From positions 141,438 to 178,106 of the forward strand of contig JANXCV010000004.1 in NCBI GenBank assembly GCA_025059235.1: a DNA stretch of 36,669 nt, in the 5' to 3' direction. The notes under the pieces are model-generated. The model did not search any database, was not told where the DNA came from, and saw nothing but the letters and a program-made list of their open reading frames with translations. Both the position numbers and the translations under genes were made by a program. Origin of the DNA: Candidatus Calescibacterium sp. GTDB taxonomy: Bacteria; DRYD01. Below are positions 25,429-33,243 of the stretch, in pieces (position 1 is the first letter of the stretch; every line of letters begins with the position of its first letter).

Positions 25429-27211
25429 TTTTCTATTGTTGATATCGAATTCATTTTCAAATAATTCTTATTACCCTATTATAATCTTATATAATCCTGA
25501 TTTTTATAGAAAATATGGGTATTCTGTTTTGTCTTTTGAACAATCTCTAAGAGAAGAAGGTGTAAATTTTAAAACTATAAGTGTTTATAGTGTTTTAAGT
25601 GATCAATCCATTATTTTTGATAATAAAAACCTGAAAGGTATAATTTTGCCTGATAAGATTAACCAATATATTCCCCACGATTTTTATTTCATCTTTCAGA
25701 AGTTATTACAAAAGAGAGTAAATGTTTTCATATCCTATGATGTTGGTATAAAAGATAGAAATGGTAGGTATTTAAGTAAATGTATATTCAGTGATATTCT
25801 TGGTTTAAATTATGTCACGTATGAAAAGTATGGTAATAGGGCTTACCTTTTGGATCAGGTAGAAATTTTGGATCCCGAATTTTTAGGTTTCCCTGAATCT
25901 AGATTAGATAAAGGAATTATAGTAGGATACAAATACCCCATAAAAAGATACTACGTTTCTAACGTGGAAATAAAGTACAAGGATTATATAGAATTATCCA
26001 AGACGAAAATTTATGATTTACCTTTTATTGTTCTAAAGAAATATAAAAATGGAACTATTTATTATGTTAATACTCCACTAGGTTACTTAAAAGCAAATTC
26101 GGATGATCTGATACTTAGGATTAATTTAAAAACTTTTTTGTACAAGGTTTGTAAAGTAAATCACATTTTGAATCTGTATTACGGTATTCCTACCCTTATA
26201 ATTAACTATCATGTAGATTCAAATTCAGATTTCAAAGCAATAGAGTTTATGTATAATAATGGTTACCTGAAGCGCAACATAAAGTCTTCTTTTCATATAA
26301 CTGCTGGTGATTTTAGGGATAGAGAAGGGGATAAGTTAGGATTTGAAGCTTGCGGAAAAGGAAGAAAATACGTTGAACTATTATCTAAGTACGGTGAGAT
26401 AGGTTCTCATGGAGGCTGGGCACACAACTACTTTTCAAATACAATACTTTATCAATCCGATAAAATTGATCTGAAGCACTTCATAAAGAAGTATATAAAA
26501 AAGAATAACGAGTGCTTGCAAGATATAGTTGGTTATAATATTCTTGAATATTCTGCTCCCAATGGAGTTTATCCTCAGCCCATAAACACAAAAGTATTAG
26601 AAGAATTTGGTATGATTTGTTATTATTATGTTGGAGACTTAGGTAGTCAGCCAAATTTGACATTTTACCAAAATCTAATGGTTTCCGATAAAGTACTAGC
26701 TTTCCCCGTTATGCCTTATAAAACTATTGTCTCACTTGGTGAAATGAAAAAGAATAGAATACCTGCTTCAGAAGTAAAAATTTTTCTGAAATATCTAGTT
26801 GATTACGTGATAAAAAATGACACTGTTAGACTATATTATACTCATCCCTATGATATTCTTGAATATCCTCAGGAATACTATTACTTTATCGATTACATTG
26901 ACAATTTGGTTTCTAACTTCACTCTTCAGACTCAGACAATGAAAGAGTATACCGAATTTTTCTTTAGATTTTTAAAAACAAAATATGATCTGAAAAATAC
27001 TTCCGAAAGGTTTATCATAGAACTTAATAATCCTATATCTTTGAAAGGAATAACTTTAAGGATCCAAAAGGATGAATTAAAAAATTTCTATCTTAATGAG
27101 AACTATTGTAATAAAAAGGGTGTCGATATTAAATATAGAAATGGTTATTTTTATTTTATTGTCAAAGAAAATGTGAAATATTTATTATTGGTTTTCAGAA
27201 AAAAAACCTAA
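25373..27211 (+). CDS. Exported polysaccharide deacetylase-like protein
   Basis: 612 residues. An N-terminal signal or anchor (LLILSFLLLISNSFS) follows ATG 25373; ATG 25385 is an equally good start. Residues 30-240 look like a domain of unknown function with an ASF-like start (IIILYNPDFYRKYGYSV). From about residue 275 there is a NodB-like fold: NYHVDSNSD (first metal Asp), SHGGWAH (an HxxxxH-type pair), YSAPNGVYP in place of RxPxG, and YTHPYD (catalytic His). A C-terminal strand-rich domain follows. The motifs suggest a metal-dependent N- or O-deacetylase acting on the polymer outside the inner membrane, as PgaB does for PNAG. It is the last gene of the operon and overlaps the bactofilin-like gene by 56 bases. 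Confidence 0.82.
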   Translation: MLKCMVTFIQKAVQLLILSFLLLISNSFSNNSYYPIIILYNPDFYRKYGYSVLSFEQSLREEGVNFKTISVYSVLSDQSIIFDNKNLKGIILPDKINQYIPHDFYFIFQKLLQKRVNVFISYDVGIKDRNGRYLSKCIFSDILGLNYVTYEKYGNRAYLLDQVEILDPEFLGFPESRLDKGIIVGYKYPIKRYYVSNVEIKYKDYIELSKTKIYDLPFIVLKKYKNGTIYYVNTPLGYLKANSDDLILRINLKTFLYKVCKVNHILNLYYGIPTLIINYHVDSNSDFKAIEFMYNNGYLKRNIKSSFHITAGDFRDREGDKLGFEACGKGRKYVELLSKYGEIGSHGGWAHNYFSNTILYQSDKIDLKHFIKKYIKKNNECLQDIVGYNILEYSAPNGVYPQPINTKVLEEFGMICYYYVGDLGSQPNLTFYQNLMVSDKVLAFPVMPYKTIVSLGEMKKNRIPASEVKIFLKYLVDYVIKNDTVRLYYTHPYDILEYPQEYYYFIDYIDNLVSNFTLQTQTMKEYTEFFFRFLKTKYDLKNTSERFIIELNNPISLKGITLRIQKDELKNFYLNENYCNKKGVDIKYRNGYFYFIVKENVKYLLLVFRKKT

Positions 27212-27739
27212 AAATAGAATTATAAAAAACTTAAGGACATAATTTTGAGTTTTTTTATAAAAAGCTTTAGATAGAAAATTAATAAATATATGGTGGTTAT
27301 ACTTAAAGCGGTTATCAAATTATTTTAATTAATCCTCAGAAAAAAACTCACTAAAAAGCTGATGTTATTGTATCCGTCAAGCTATTGAGAATAATTAATC
27401 TGACAATTTTTCTATGGTATGGATAAATGGGATCAAATTTTGAATATCCTACTTTTTGAATAAAGCGATGGAACATTCAACATATCAGTTAAAAGAATAT
27501 TCTATACAAAAGCCACTATCTGATCTTGTGTCAATTATTCAAGAAATTCTCAGTTGGTAACAGTTTTTACGGGAAGAAATATATTGGTGTCTAAGAGTAA
27601 GAAAATGAAATTCCTTTTCAGGGTTTGTTACAAACTTCAAATATACAACTTCTTGCTAAGCTGGACAAGGAATACATATATTGAAATTTCCAGAAATCAA
27701 ACTTCAAGTCATAGAATTCTAATATTAGATCTTTATTTA
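27212..27739. other. Gene-free stretch between the polysaccharide operon and the accessory region
   Basis: About 530 bases of low-complexity AT-rich DNA. Open frames here are short and unlike proteins. A strong terminator is not seen; T- and A-rich runs near 27220-27260 could end the operon transcript. The stretch probably marks the left border of the decayed accessory region. Confidence 0.5.
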
Positions 27740-27969
27740 AACTATTCCGACTTTCTCCAGTAACAAAGACATTACCACGTAATATTTCTGTCTCCATCTA
27801 TATCTTTTCCGAGAGGAATTCCAAAATTATTACATATCTTTATGGATGATGTGGTAGATGTAAAATTGCCCTGGGAGCTAAACCTGAAAGATTTTATGCC
27901 TTGAGGATTGTAAAAGTATACCAAAATACCGAAAAATATAATTGCTACACTACAGAGTAACAATCTCAC
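27740..27969 (-). pseudogene. Remnant of an SBBP/beta-propeller-like protein gene
   Basis: Starts with a good signal or membrane segment (LLLCSVAIIFFGILVYF), then FGIPLGKDIDGDRN. After an internal deletion and a frame change it continues as GNVFVTGESRNS. The pieces match the fragment at 32757-32980 (FGRPLERDIDGDGDND ... GNVFVTGESSNG), and GNVFVTG is the core of SBBP beta-propeller repeats. Both fragments come from the same kind of gene. The gene keeps its start here but has lost most of its body. Confidence 0.7.
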
Positions 27970-28053
27970 TCTCGTTTAAATTTTCTCCTTTCTTGTATTA
28001 TTTGGATAAATACACGTGCGTATAAACTATATTCTGAGAAAGGTATATATTCC

Positions 28054-29065
28054 TTATTTAATTTGTTGAATTTGGAAAGATTTGATAGACCTGGAAGAGG
28101 AATCAACGACAATACCAATGGCTATGATTTTTGTGTAATTTAGATATTTGTTCAAGTACCTTTTAGAAAGAATTTGTTCTAGGGGTTGTCCTTTGTCAAC
28201 TTTGAATTCGAAAATGTAAGCTGTGTTTTGGTGTAGGACAGTTAAGCCAATGTTACCAGTAGAAGAAATGTCTTCATCTATTTGAAAAGTGTTAGTGTAC
28301 CATTCGAAAGGAATCTGAGCAAACAGGTTGTCTAGAAAATTTATTAACTGTTCAATTTGTGAGTTATAAAAAATGTCTTTGAGTTGCTTTGTAACCAAAT
28401 GAGATTAAGAATGAAAATAGTTGGTAATCAGAGTATTAAGTGCGACTTTTACTTCCTTGTTAGGATAGGACAATTCATATTCTGTTTGTTGAATATAGAA
28501 CTGTTTTTGTTGTAGGATTTTGATGAGAAAAAGTCTGAAATCTCTTCTTTGCAGATAAAGTAGAACATCAAAAGAGTTGTCTAATGGGCTCTATTTCTCT
28601 ATACACGTATTAATTATTTCACTATGAGTGTAACTACAAATAGAGGAATACTATCTGTCAAGGGAAATGTCATTCAGATGAAAACAAATTTGAGCTATTT
28701 ATCAATAGGAATATCAGTTTCATCGATGAAATCAAGAGTGGTCTTATCATATTCATCAATAAGAAAAACTATAGTTTTATCGGTTTTGTTATAGATGTTA
28801 TATATATTATTTCATTTCGTTGAAGTTTTTCTGAAAGTCAAGGTTTGGATTAAAATTTATGTTATAAGATGTGATAGAGTTACTGTTGAATAAAGTTGAT
28901 AAAGTTTTGAGGAGGAAAAGTTTCCATGTAGAAGTCAATTTTGATTACAGGATATTTATTATTCTAATCCCAATACTTTCAAGGGGAAATCCTAATAATA
29001 TTTGCCAGTTCTAATTTCTTCAAAAGAACTGATGCCAATGGTAACTTCTCTATCTACAATGATAG
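28054..29065 (-). pseudogene. Decayed AAA-ATPase/PD-(D/E)XK protein gene, minus-strand copy
   Basis: A broken relative of the intact gene at 33244-34755. Pieces in order are GISSFEEIRTGKYY near 29050, VFLIDEYDK near 28760 (Walker B region), NPFDVLLYLQ near 28590, ILQQKQFYI near 28505, YELSYPNKEVK near 28470, and a continuous C-terminal frame from 28398 to 28054. Stops and frame changes separate them. The C-terminal part lacks about 22 residues relative to the intact protein and has Gly in place of the catalytic Asp (NIGLT instead of NIDLT), although EFK remains. It is clearly non-functional. Confidence 0.85.
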
Positions 29066-29114
29066 AATGGAAATTTTTTACTCATGCTGGAGAAGATCAA
29101 GGATAAAGATTCCT

Positions 29115-29435
29115 TTATTCTGCCTTGGAGTATATTTCAACAGATTTTTTTTGTATATCTTCTTTTAGTTTTGTATTTTTTATCCTTTCATAATGGATAA
29201 GATCTATATTTAGAAGAGTGTTAATTTGATTAAGTTCGGATAGAATTAGCAGATAGGTTGATAGATCTAAGTTTGGGGAGTATATTACAATATCTATGTC
29301 TGAATTTTTTCTATATTCATTAGTTACTCTAGAACCAAAGATGGAGGCTTTTTGTATTTCTCCATATTTCTTGAAAACTGATTTTATTTGTTGTAGGATT
29401 TCTTCTGATAGTCCGAAATCATAAGGTTTTTTCAT
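29115..29435 (-). CDS. MNT-type nucleotidyltransferase antitoxin (MntA-like)
   Basis: Small nucleotidyltransferase of the MNT/pol-beta superfamily, 106 residues. It has GSR at 34-36 and SDIDI with D47 and D49, plus a third acidic residue in NIDLIHYERI (D78). These are the catalytic residues of MntA-type enzymes, which transfer AMP from ATP onto their HEPN partner and so neutralise it. The start overlaps the end of the HEPN gene by 17 bases. The catalytic set looks intact, so this half of the pair is probably functional. Confidence 0.9.
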   Translation of the reverse strand: MKKPYDFGLSEEILQQIKSVFKKYGEIQKASIFGSRVTNEYRKNSDIDIVIYSPNLDLSTYLLILSELNQINTLLNIDLIHYERIKNTKLKEDIQKKSVEIYSKAE

Positions 29436-29838
29436 ATATTTCTCTTATTTGCTTAAATTTTTTCAATAGTTTTTCTAAAACGCTATAGTATTTGTCTACT
29501 ATTTTTTTTGCTATTTCTTTTGCTAACTCTTCATCATAGGTATGTGTTGTCAAATTTCTTGCTTCAATCATTTCTAACCATACTTTATCATCTTCAATTA
29601 TTTCAAATTTGAATGCATTTTTTATTGTGTCTCTTGATCCTGAAATACCAGAAATACCTTGGAATATCAAGTAATCTTTCATCAAATTCCAAGATAGTTC
29701 AAACGTATATTCAAATGCTTTTATTAACCCTTGTTGTTCCAGTTCATTAATTTCTTTCTGTTTGTAGATTAATACTGCTTTTCTTAGTTGAACTAAAGCT
29801 TTCTCGTAATTGTCTAATCTTTTTAACCACCTATACAC
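29419..29838 (-). CDS. HEPN-domain toxin (HepT/HI0074-like)
   Basis: 139-residue all-helical protein of the HI0074 'nucleotidyltransferase substrate-binding' family, a HEPN branch. It shows ALVQLRKAV, the EYTFELSWNLMKDYL segment, GSRDTIKNAF, WLEMIEARNLTTHTYDEE and a final coiled stretch. The R94-x4-H99-x-Y101 motif (RNLTTHTY) is the HEPN RNase active site plus the tyrosine that MntA modifies in studied HepT proteins. By that model it is an RNase held inactive by its partner until stress. It is the first gene of the pair, transcribed leftward from the 245-base gap before the PIN gene. Confidence 0.9.
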   Translation of the reverse strand: MYRWLKRLDNYEKALVQLRKAVLIYKQKEINELEQQGLIKAFEYTFELSWNLMKDYLIFQGISGISGSRDTIKNAFKFEIIEDDKVWLEMIEARNLTTHTYDEELAKEIAKKIVDKYYSVLEKLLKKFKQIREIYEKTL

Positions 29839-30083
29839 TGTACAAACGCTAAATTTTGGTATTCATTGCCTTGTATTTAATTCTCTCTTTAGTATTCTTT
29901 TCCCCACTTGTTTATCCTTTATATAATAAACAATTTTTATTCTAGATTTGAGAGTAGGGTAGGGGAGAACCCACCAAATGTTTTGATTATTAGCAAGATT
30001 GGTCTGTTTTTATACCTATAGCTCGTTTTTTACAACTAAACAAGCAATTCGAATATCCAGGACAAACACTCTAATCACTCTAA

Positions 30084-30587
30084 CTACAGATATTCTTCAA
30101 GAAATTTTTCTAGGAGTATTACATTTATGTTTTGTTTCACAAGGGCATCGTGAATATCTTTATCTGTTGTTACCAATATTTTGTTTTGATCTTGTATTTG
30201 GAAGTAAAGTTGAATTAGGTACACGTCGTTTGGTTTGACATCCTTTACTTCCGGATAATTTTGGCTCTCCTCATAAATCCGGATACATTTATTCATGTTG
30301 ATCATAAATAAAGCCCAAAACTCCTTAGCACAACCATAAGTTATTGAATCTTCATAAGGTTTTATTTTACTATAAAAATTGCTAATTTTTTTATACAACT
30401 TTGAAGAGATAGCTATTCTATCACATTTCTTATAGATTTTGTTATATAACAGTATAGCTTTTCTTTGTGCTTCTTTTTCTTCTTCTTCCTTCAAATCAGT
30501 CTTCTTGAGTAAGTAATGAGCGAACCATTCATCCAGTATAATTACAAGGGATTCTTTAGTTTGTTTACTACTCATCATGTATATCAA
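30084..30587 (-). CDS. PIN-like nuclease domain protein, partner of the AAA ATPase
   Basis: 167 residues. The N-terminal strand VIILDEWF supplies a first acidic residue (D19). KPNDVYLIQLYFQ and then ILVTTDKDIHDAL provide further acids, and the protein ends NVILLEKFLEEYL. The strand-acid, helix and TxDKDI arrangement fits PIN-like RNase domains such as VapC relatives, though sequence support is moderate. The gene overlaps the end of the ATPase frame by 20 bases, so the ATPase is translated first and the nuclease second. I think the two form a unit: an ATPase that senses or activates, and a nuclease effector. The initiating ATG is uncertain (Met 1, 4 or 5). Confidence 0.65.
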   Translation of the reverse strand: MIYMMSSKQTKESLVIILDEWFAHYLLKKTDLKEEEEKEAQRKAILLYNKIYKKCDRIAISSKLYKKISNFYSKIKPYEDSITYGCAKEFWALFMINMNKCIRIYEESQNYPEVKDVKPNDVYLIQLYFQIQDQNKILVTTDKDIHDALVKQNINVILLEKFLEEYL

Positions 30588-31610
30588 GCAATATTTTAAT
30601 ATCTTCTAGCTGAGCAATTGCAAAATTTGCTAGTCCTCCCTCTATTCGACCTTCTTGATTAACTTCTTGTTTAATAAACCTAGTTTCTCCATTTTCTTTT
30701 ACCAGATAGGCTTTTATGTCTTCAGGAGTTATTATTTTTTGTTTTACTGCTCCTAAGAGTGCCGAGACAACATTTTCTGAATGAGTTGTTATTATTATCT
30801 GCTTTTTCCCTTTGTACTCACTAAGTATTTTACAAAGATTTCTGATAAAGTTTCTAATTATTTCCGGATGTAAATGTACTTCTGGTTCTTCTATCATGAC
30901 TAATTTGTTTCCTTGATATAGGATTTTTGCTAACATATATACTAACTGGTTTATTCCAAAGCCCTCATTTACAATAGATGTAAATTCTCTTGATCCTTTA
31001 GGTCTTGTTTGAAGAAATGATACAGATGGAGAATTTCCGCTTCCTACCGAAGTGTATACTCTAAATTCTAAAGAAGCTATTTCTTCAAGATAATATGATA
31101 TATCAATTTGCAGTTTGTTAGATGAGGCTATTATTGAGGCTACTTCTAAATCAGATACTGATATATTTGATGTAGTGGTCATATAGTATTGAAATCTAAA
31201 GAAACCTCTTTTTTGTGGTGCTATATCTACCTTTCTTATTTCTTCAATAATGCTGTTAAATCTATTTTGTATTTCAAAATTTTTTTCATCTACAGGATCT
31301 TTGGGTTGACTATGGTAAATCAATCTGTATTGATTAGGATCCACTTTCGTTATTAATTTGTATTTCAATTGGATCATTTACTCGGTTTCTGAATACTACT
31401 TGTTCAAATACACCCAAGTTAATAAAACCAATTAAATATTTCAGAATAGTACTGATTCGGTTTTGTAACTAAATTTTTAAATGTTAGTATGCTATACAGA
31501 AGAGATGTTTTTCCCGAAGAAGTTGGACCATATAATACTACTAATGGAGCTAGTTCGATTTCTTGCTCTTTTATGGATCTGAAGTTTTTAACATAAACTT
31601 TTTTTATCAT
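30568..31610 (-). pseudogene. AAA-15/21 family ATPase gene, broken by frameshifts
   Basis: SMC-like ABC-type ATPase of the AAA_15/AAA_21 kind found in many anti-phage systems. The first part (31610-31419) starts MIKKVYVKNFRSIKEQEI and has Walker A GPTSSGKTS. It then stops at TAA after a run of four T bases. Reading one base further gives FINLGVFEQVVFRNRVNDPIEI, the expected continuation, which moves frame again near 31360 into 31377-30568. That part has NEGFGINQLVYML (signature), MIEEPEVHLHP (Walker B) and ITTHSENV (H-loop). Two single-base changes, or sequencing errors at homopolymers, explain everything. If real, the ATPase is dead and the PIN partner is orphaned. Confidence 0.75.
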
Positions 31611-31761
31611 AATTTATCTATTTATATTATTCTGGTAGTTAAACACTTTCCTTTCCTATGGCTCTATAATACCTTGTTAATTGAAGTGTTAATTAATATC
31701 CTGAGTAACAACAAAGTGCTTTTACATTTGACAAAAAAGCTTGAACAAAAAATTTGATAGG

Positions 31762-31786
31762 TTACCTTAACAAAAAGTTAAGGTAA
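31762..31786. repeat. Perfect 10-bp inverted repeat, loop AAAAA
   Basis: TTACCTTAAC and GTTAAGGTAA flank five A bases and form an uninterrupted 10-bp stem. No U-run follows on either strand, so a simple terminator is unlikely. It lies 150 bases upstream of the ATPase start and could be an operator or a small RNA hairpin. Confidence 0.7.
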
Positions 31787-31839
31787 AGCAGAAAATTTTA
31801 TTTACTTTCTAAAAAATGTGTACTAGAGAAGGTATATAT

Positions 31840-31869
31840 AATTTCGCCAAATGTATATTTGACGAAATT
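31840..31869. repeat. Imperfect 30-bp palindrome centred at 31854
   Basis: AATTTCG (31840-31846) pairs with CGAAATT (31863-31869). After one mismatch, CAAAT pairs with ATTTG around a GTAT centre. It lies about 55 bases from the perfect hairpin, which suggests both belong to one control or recombination site. Confidence 0.6.
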
Positions 31870-32239
31870 AATGAAATTTTTATTTTTCCTCAAAATAAAA
31901 ATCCAGATACTTTTTTTGGAGAAGGATAGTTATTCTATTTACAAAGCAAGTAAACGTTAATCTTATGGGTAATTAATTTTTGTTGATAATAATGGAAAAA
32001 TATACGTAGCAAGATAAGTCGAAAATCCAAAAAAATCAAGGATATAGTTCCAACTAATTCAAGATAAAATCAAAAATAAAATAGGACACTCTTTCGATCT
32101 TTCTTCATAATTCATATAACTTCGAAATCCCTTTATCAAAATTCACAACGACTATAATAGTTGTTGTTTCGTAAAATACCCTACTATCCTGCCCTACAGC
32201 TAATTAAAAGAAATCCAGCAGTATAAAGCTTACATACAC

Positions 32240-32757
32240 AATTTATCATTGTAAATAAAAAACTTCCCATTCTCTTAGACACTTTTCAAAAAAATTGGAA
32301 CTTGAACTTCTATTATCCAACTGTTTGTCTATCTTTTACTTCTAAAATTCTCAACTCATAACAACTAAATCTGGACTATAATTTTAGAAGAATTTGATAT
32401 CTTGTTATACCTACAAGGAAAGCAATTCTTACCCTACGGGTTTAAAACTGGAACTCCCTCTTTTTTTATTAAAGTTATTCGAACAAAAACAATTCTATAA
32501 TCCATGAATGAGGTTAGAATTTTACTTGATTCAAGATTAGCTTCTCTTCTCACTAACTCCACTTCTATCAAATAAAGACCTACCCTTTAACCTATATTTT
32601 CTCCGTTTTTACTATATTAAGCATCATAGAAAAGGACTATCTATCAATCAAATTCTTTCTAAAAGTTATTTGAATAAATACCTTAATTACGAAAAAATCT
32701 TTGCTATTCGTATTGTGATTGATTCCTCTTCTAAATCTGTCAAATCCTTCCAATTCC
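32240..32757 (+). pseudogene. Decayed AAA-ATPase/PD-(D/E)XK gene, first plus-strand copy
   Basis: Matches the intact gene at 33244. The N-terminal part begins with the shared leader TTTATCATTGTAAATAAAAA and VNKKLP near 32240. A middle piece reads FFIKVI near 32465. The C-terminal part near 32640-32755 reads INQILSKSYLNKYLNYEKIFAIRIVIDSSSKSVKSF. Stops, frame changes and large internal losses separate them. It joins directly to the beta-propeller fragment at 32757, the same order (nuclease, then propeller) as in the minus-strand copy at 27.7-29.1 kb. Confidence 0.8.
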
Positions 32758-32980
32758 AGGAGCATCCGGAAAAGTATCTAATGACTTCGGAAGACCTCTT
32801 GAAAGAGACATAGATGGAGACGGAGACAATGACTCTGCTGTCATTCTTCACAACATCGCAGACGGAAATCGAGATGATAGAGGCAATTCAATCTATGTAG
32901 ATCAAAATGGTAATGTATTTGTTACTGGAGAAAGTTCGAATGGTTCAAATAGTGATCTAATAGTGGTAAAAATAGAATAG
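32757..32980 (+). pseudogene. C-terminal fragment of an SBBP/beta-propeller-like protein gene
   Basis: A single open stretch from GASGKVSNDFGRPLERD through DIDGDGDNDSAV, YVDQNGNVFVTGESS and a final VVKIE stop. The Asp-rich DxDGDGDND segment looks like a calcium-binding loop, and GNVFVTG is the SBBP repeat core. It has no start codon and no signal sequence, so it is a fragment; the family normally has many such repeats. Confidence 0.7.
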
Positions 32981-33007
32981 AAGCAGTACTAGGACAGCTA
33001 GTGTTTC

Positions 33008-33095
33008 ACTTCCAGACTTAGCAAATAAAGAACTACTGAACAGACTATACTTGAAGGAAATTGGAACTGGAACACACTCCATCCTTTAACCAAAT
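33008..33095 (+). pseudogene. Short fragment of an AAA-ATPase/PD-(D/E)XK gene
   Basis: Bases here align with the Walker A to LYLENNWDWDTQ part of the intact gene (33360-33490): the DNA for LNRLYLKE followed by a variant of NWNWNTLHP is recognisable with frame changes. It is the third plus-strand copy of this family, only 150 bases before the intact one. Confidence 0.6.
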
Positions 33096-33243
33096 AATCA
33101 AAAAAGGATTACAATCAATATCCCTGACAAGTAATCCTCTTACTTATGGAAGAATATGAAAAATATTTTCTTGATAACTTTGAAAATCACCCTCATACAG
33201 GTATCAAAAGGTTTTTATTCTTTATTCATATAATTTATTCATT

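Larger units (their letters stand above)
31611..32239. other. Gene-free stretch with two inverted repeats
   Basis: About 630 bases with no convincing frame, except for two hairpin-forming sequences listed separately. The rest is AT-rich and probably decayed. It lies between the AAA/PIN pair (minus strand) and the plus-strand decayed PD-(D/E)XK copy, so it should contain the ATPase promoter. Confidence 0.5.

Noticed and set aside
27554..27763. Plus-strand open frame of 69 residues
   Set aside because: No ribosome site, odd composition, and its end runs opposite the propeller-gene remnant.
29999..30238. Plus-strand open frame of 79 residues
   Set aside because: Its second half lies opposite the C-terminal part of the PIN-like gene, which has the better protein pattern and coupling to a neighbour.
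31762..31786. Rho-independent terminator
   Set aside because: The stem is AT-rich and no run of T follows it on either strand.
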